A stretch of DNA of 6,006 bases from Bacteroidales bacterium (GTDB lineage: Bacteria > Bacteroidota > Bacteroidia > Bacteroidales > JAADGE01). Position 1 is the stretch's first letter. Each line of letters starts with the position of its first letter. A model generated the notes under the pieces. It made no database searches. It saw nothing but the letters and a program-made list of their open reading frames with translations, and was not told where the DNA came from. Both the position numbers and the translations under genes were made by a program. Location of the stretch: NCBI GenBank assembly GCA_029932445.1, contig JAOZQB010000177.1, positions 1 to 6,006 on the forward strand, read 5' to 3'. Positions 5,775 to 6,006 of this stretch are shown here, one piece after another.

Positions 5775-6006
5775 AAAATGCTTTTAATCGCTTCTTTCAG
5801 TTGTTTTTCGATTATTTTTATATCGTGATTTTCTTTTAAATAATTAAATAAATTTTCGCCCTTTATTTTTAAATCATGCTCATTTTGCAGTAATTCTTCG
5901 ATATCCAAAAGTAATTTTTCAAAATTCCCTTCCGCAAAAATCCCGCAATTGTATTCGGTTATGAAATTATCCGGATTTACGTTCAGCGAAACTATCGGAG
6001 TTTTGC
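5771..6006 (-). CDS. C-terminal end of a GT4-like glycosyltransferase (5' part outside window)
   Basis: One minus-strand frame stays open from the window edge (first full codon at 6004) to a TGA at 5771-5773, giving 77 residues; the other two frames meet stops within the first 13 codons. It begins KTPIVSLNVNPDNFITEYNC, then GIFAEGNFEKLLLDIEELLQ and a helical tail ending NYLKENHDIKIIEKQL. This matches the last part of GT4 enzymes: the 'G.PVVsl..np..li....GIf..gd.e.L...i..LL' stretch just after the E-X7-E motif, followed by the 'ENHDI' segment and closing helix. The catalytic residues lie outside the window, so the call rests on the tail alone. Its TGA overlaps the next gene's ATG (ATGA), placing it in the same operon. 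Confidence 0.75.
   Translation of the reverse strand, partial: KTPIVSLNVNPDNFITEYNCGIFAEGNFEKLLLDIEELLQNEHDLKIKGENLFNYLKENHDIKIIEKQLKEAIKSIL

Noticed and set aside
1..6006. CRISPR arrays, tRNA or rRNA genes, insertion sequences
   Set aside because: I saw no regularly spaced repeats beyond the ATPase leader, no cloverleaf-like segment and no transposase frame; coding sequence fills nearly the whole window.

Overview
The window looks like part of a surface-glycan (O-antigen, capsule or exopolysaccharide type) gene cluster from a low-GC member of the Bacteroidota. Support for that origin comes from strong A/T bias, AT-rich leaders with no Shine-Dalgarno sequence, one good match to the Bacteroidota -7 promoter element (TAnnTTTG), and an ATPase type (AAA_14 plus DUF4143) that is common in this phylum. 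The assignment is by style, not by a marker gene. Every supported gene lies on the minus strand, so transcription runs from high to low coordinates.

In transcription order the layout is: (1) the C-terminal end of a GT4-like glycosyltransferase, cut by the window edge (5771-6006); (2) a divergent CheR-like SAM methyltransferase (4914-5774); (3) a complete GT4 glycosyltransferase (3799-4917); (4) a gap of about 109 bp holding a cluster of palindromic 16-bp repeats and a promoter; (5) an AAA_14/DUF4143 ATPase broken by a +1 frameshift in a run of nine A (2396-3689); (6) a class I SAM methyltransferase (1596-2399); (7) a second, Methyltransf_24/TylF-like methyltransferase (763-1596); (8) the N-terminal 251 residues of another GT4 glycosyltransferase that runs off the window (1-753). 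Junctions 1/2, 2/3 and 5/6 are ATGA overlaps, 6/7 is a TAATG overlap, and 7/8 has 9 bp between genes. Apart from the ATPase leader this is a tightly coupled operon. No stretch over 300 bp lacks a gene.

The glycosyltransferases presumably add sugars to a lipid-linked glycan and the methyltransferases modify sugars or the chain end. Acceptors and donors cannot be read from the sequence. The ATPase does not fit a glycan pathway. It has its own promoter-like element and a striking operator-like repeat array, yet its stop overlaps the next methyltransferase start, so it looks like an inserted accessory gene that became spliced into the operon.

The two most notable features are the frameshift in the ATPase (decay, phase variation, slippage or assembly error) and the four-copy alternating repeat ATTCCG-N4-ATTGCG around its promoter.
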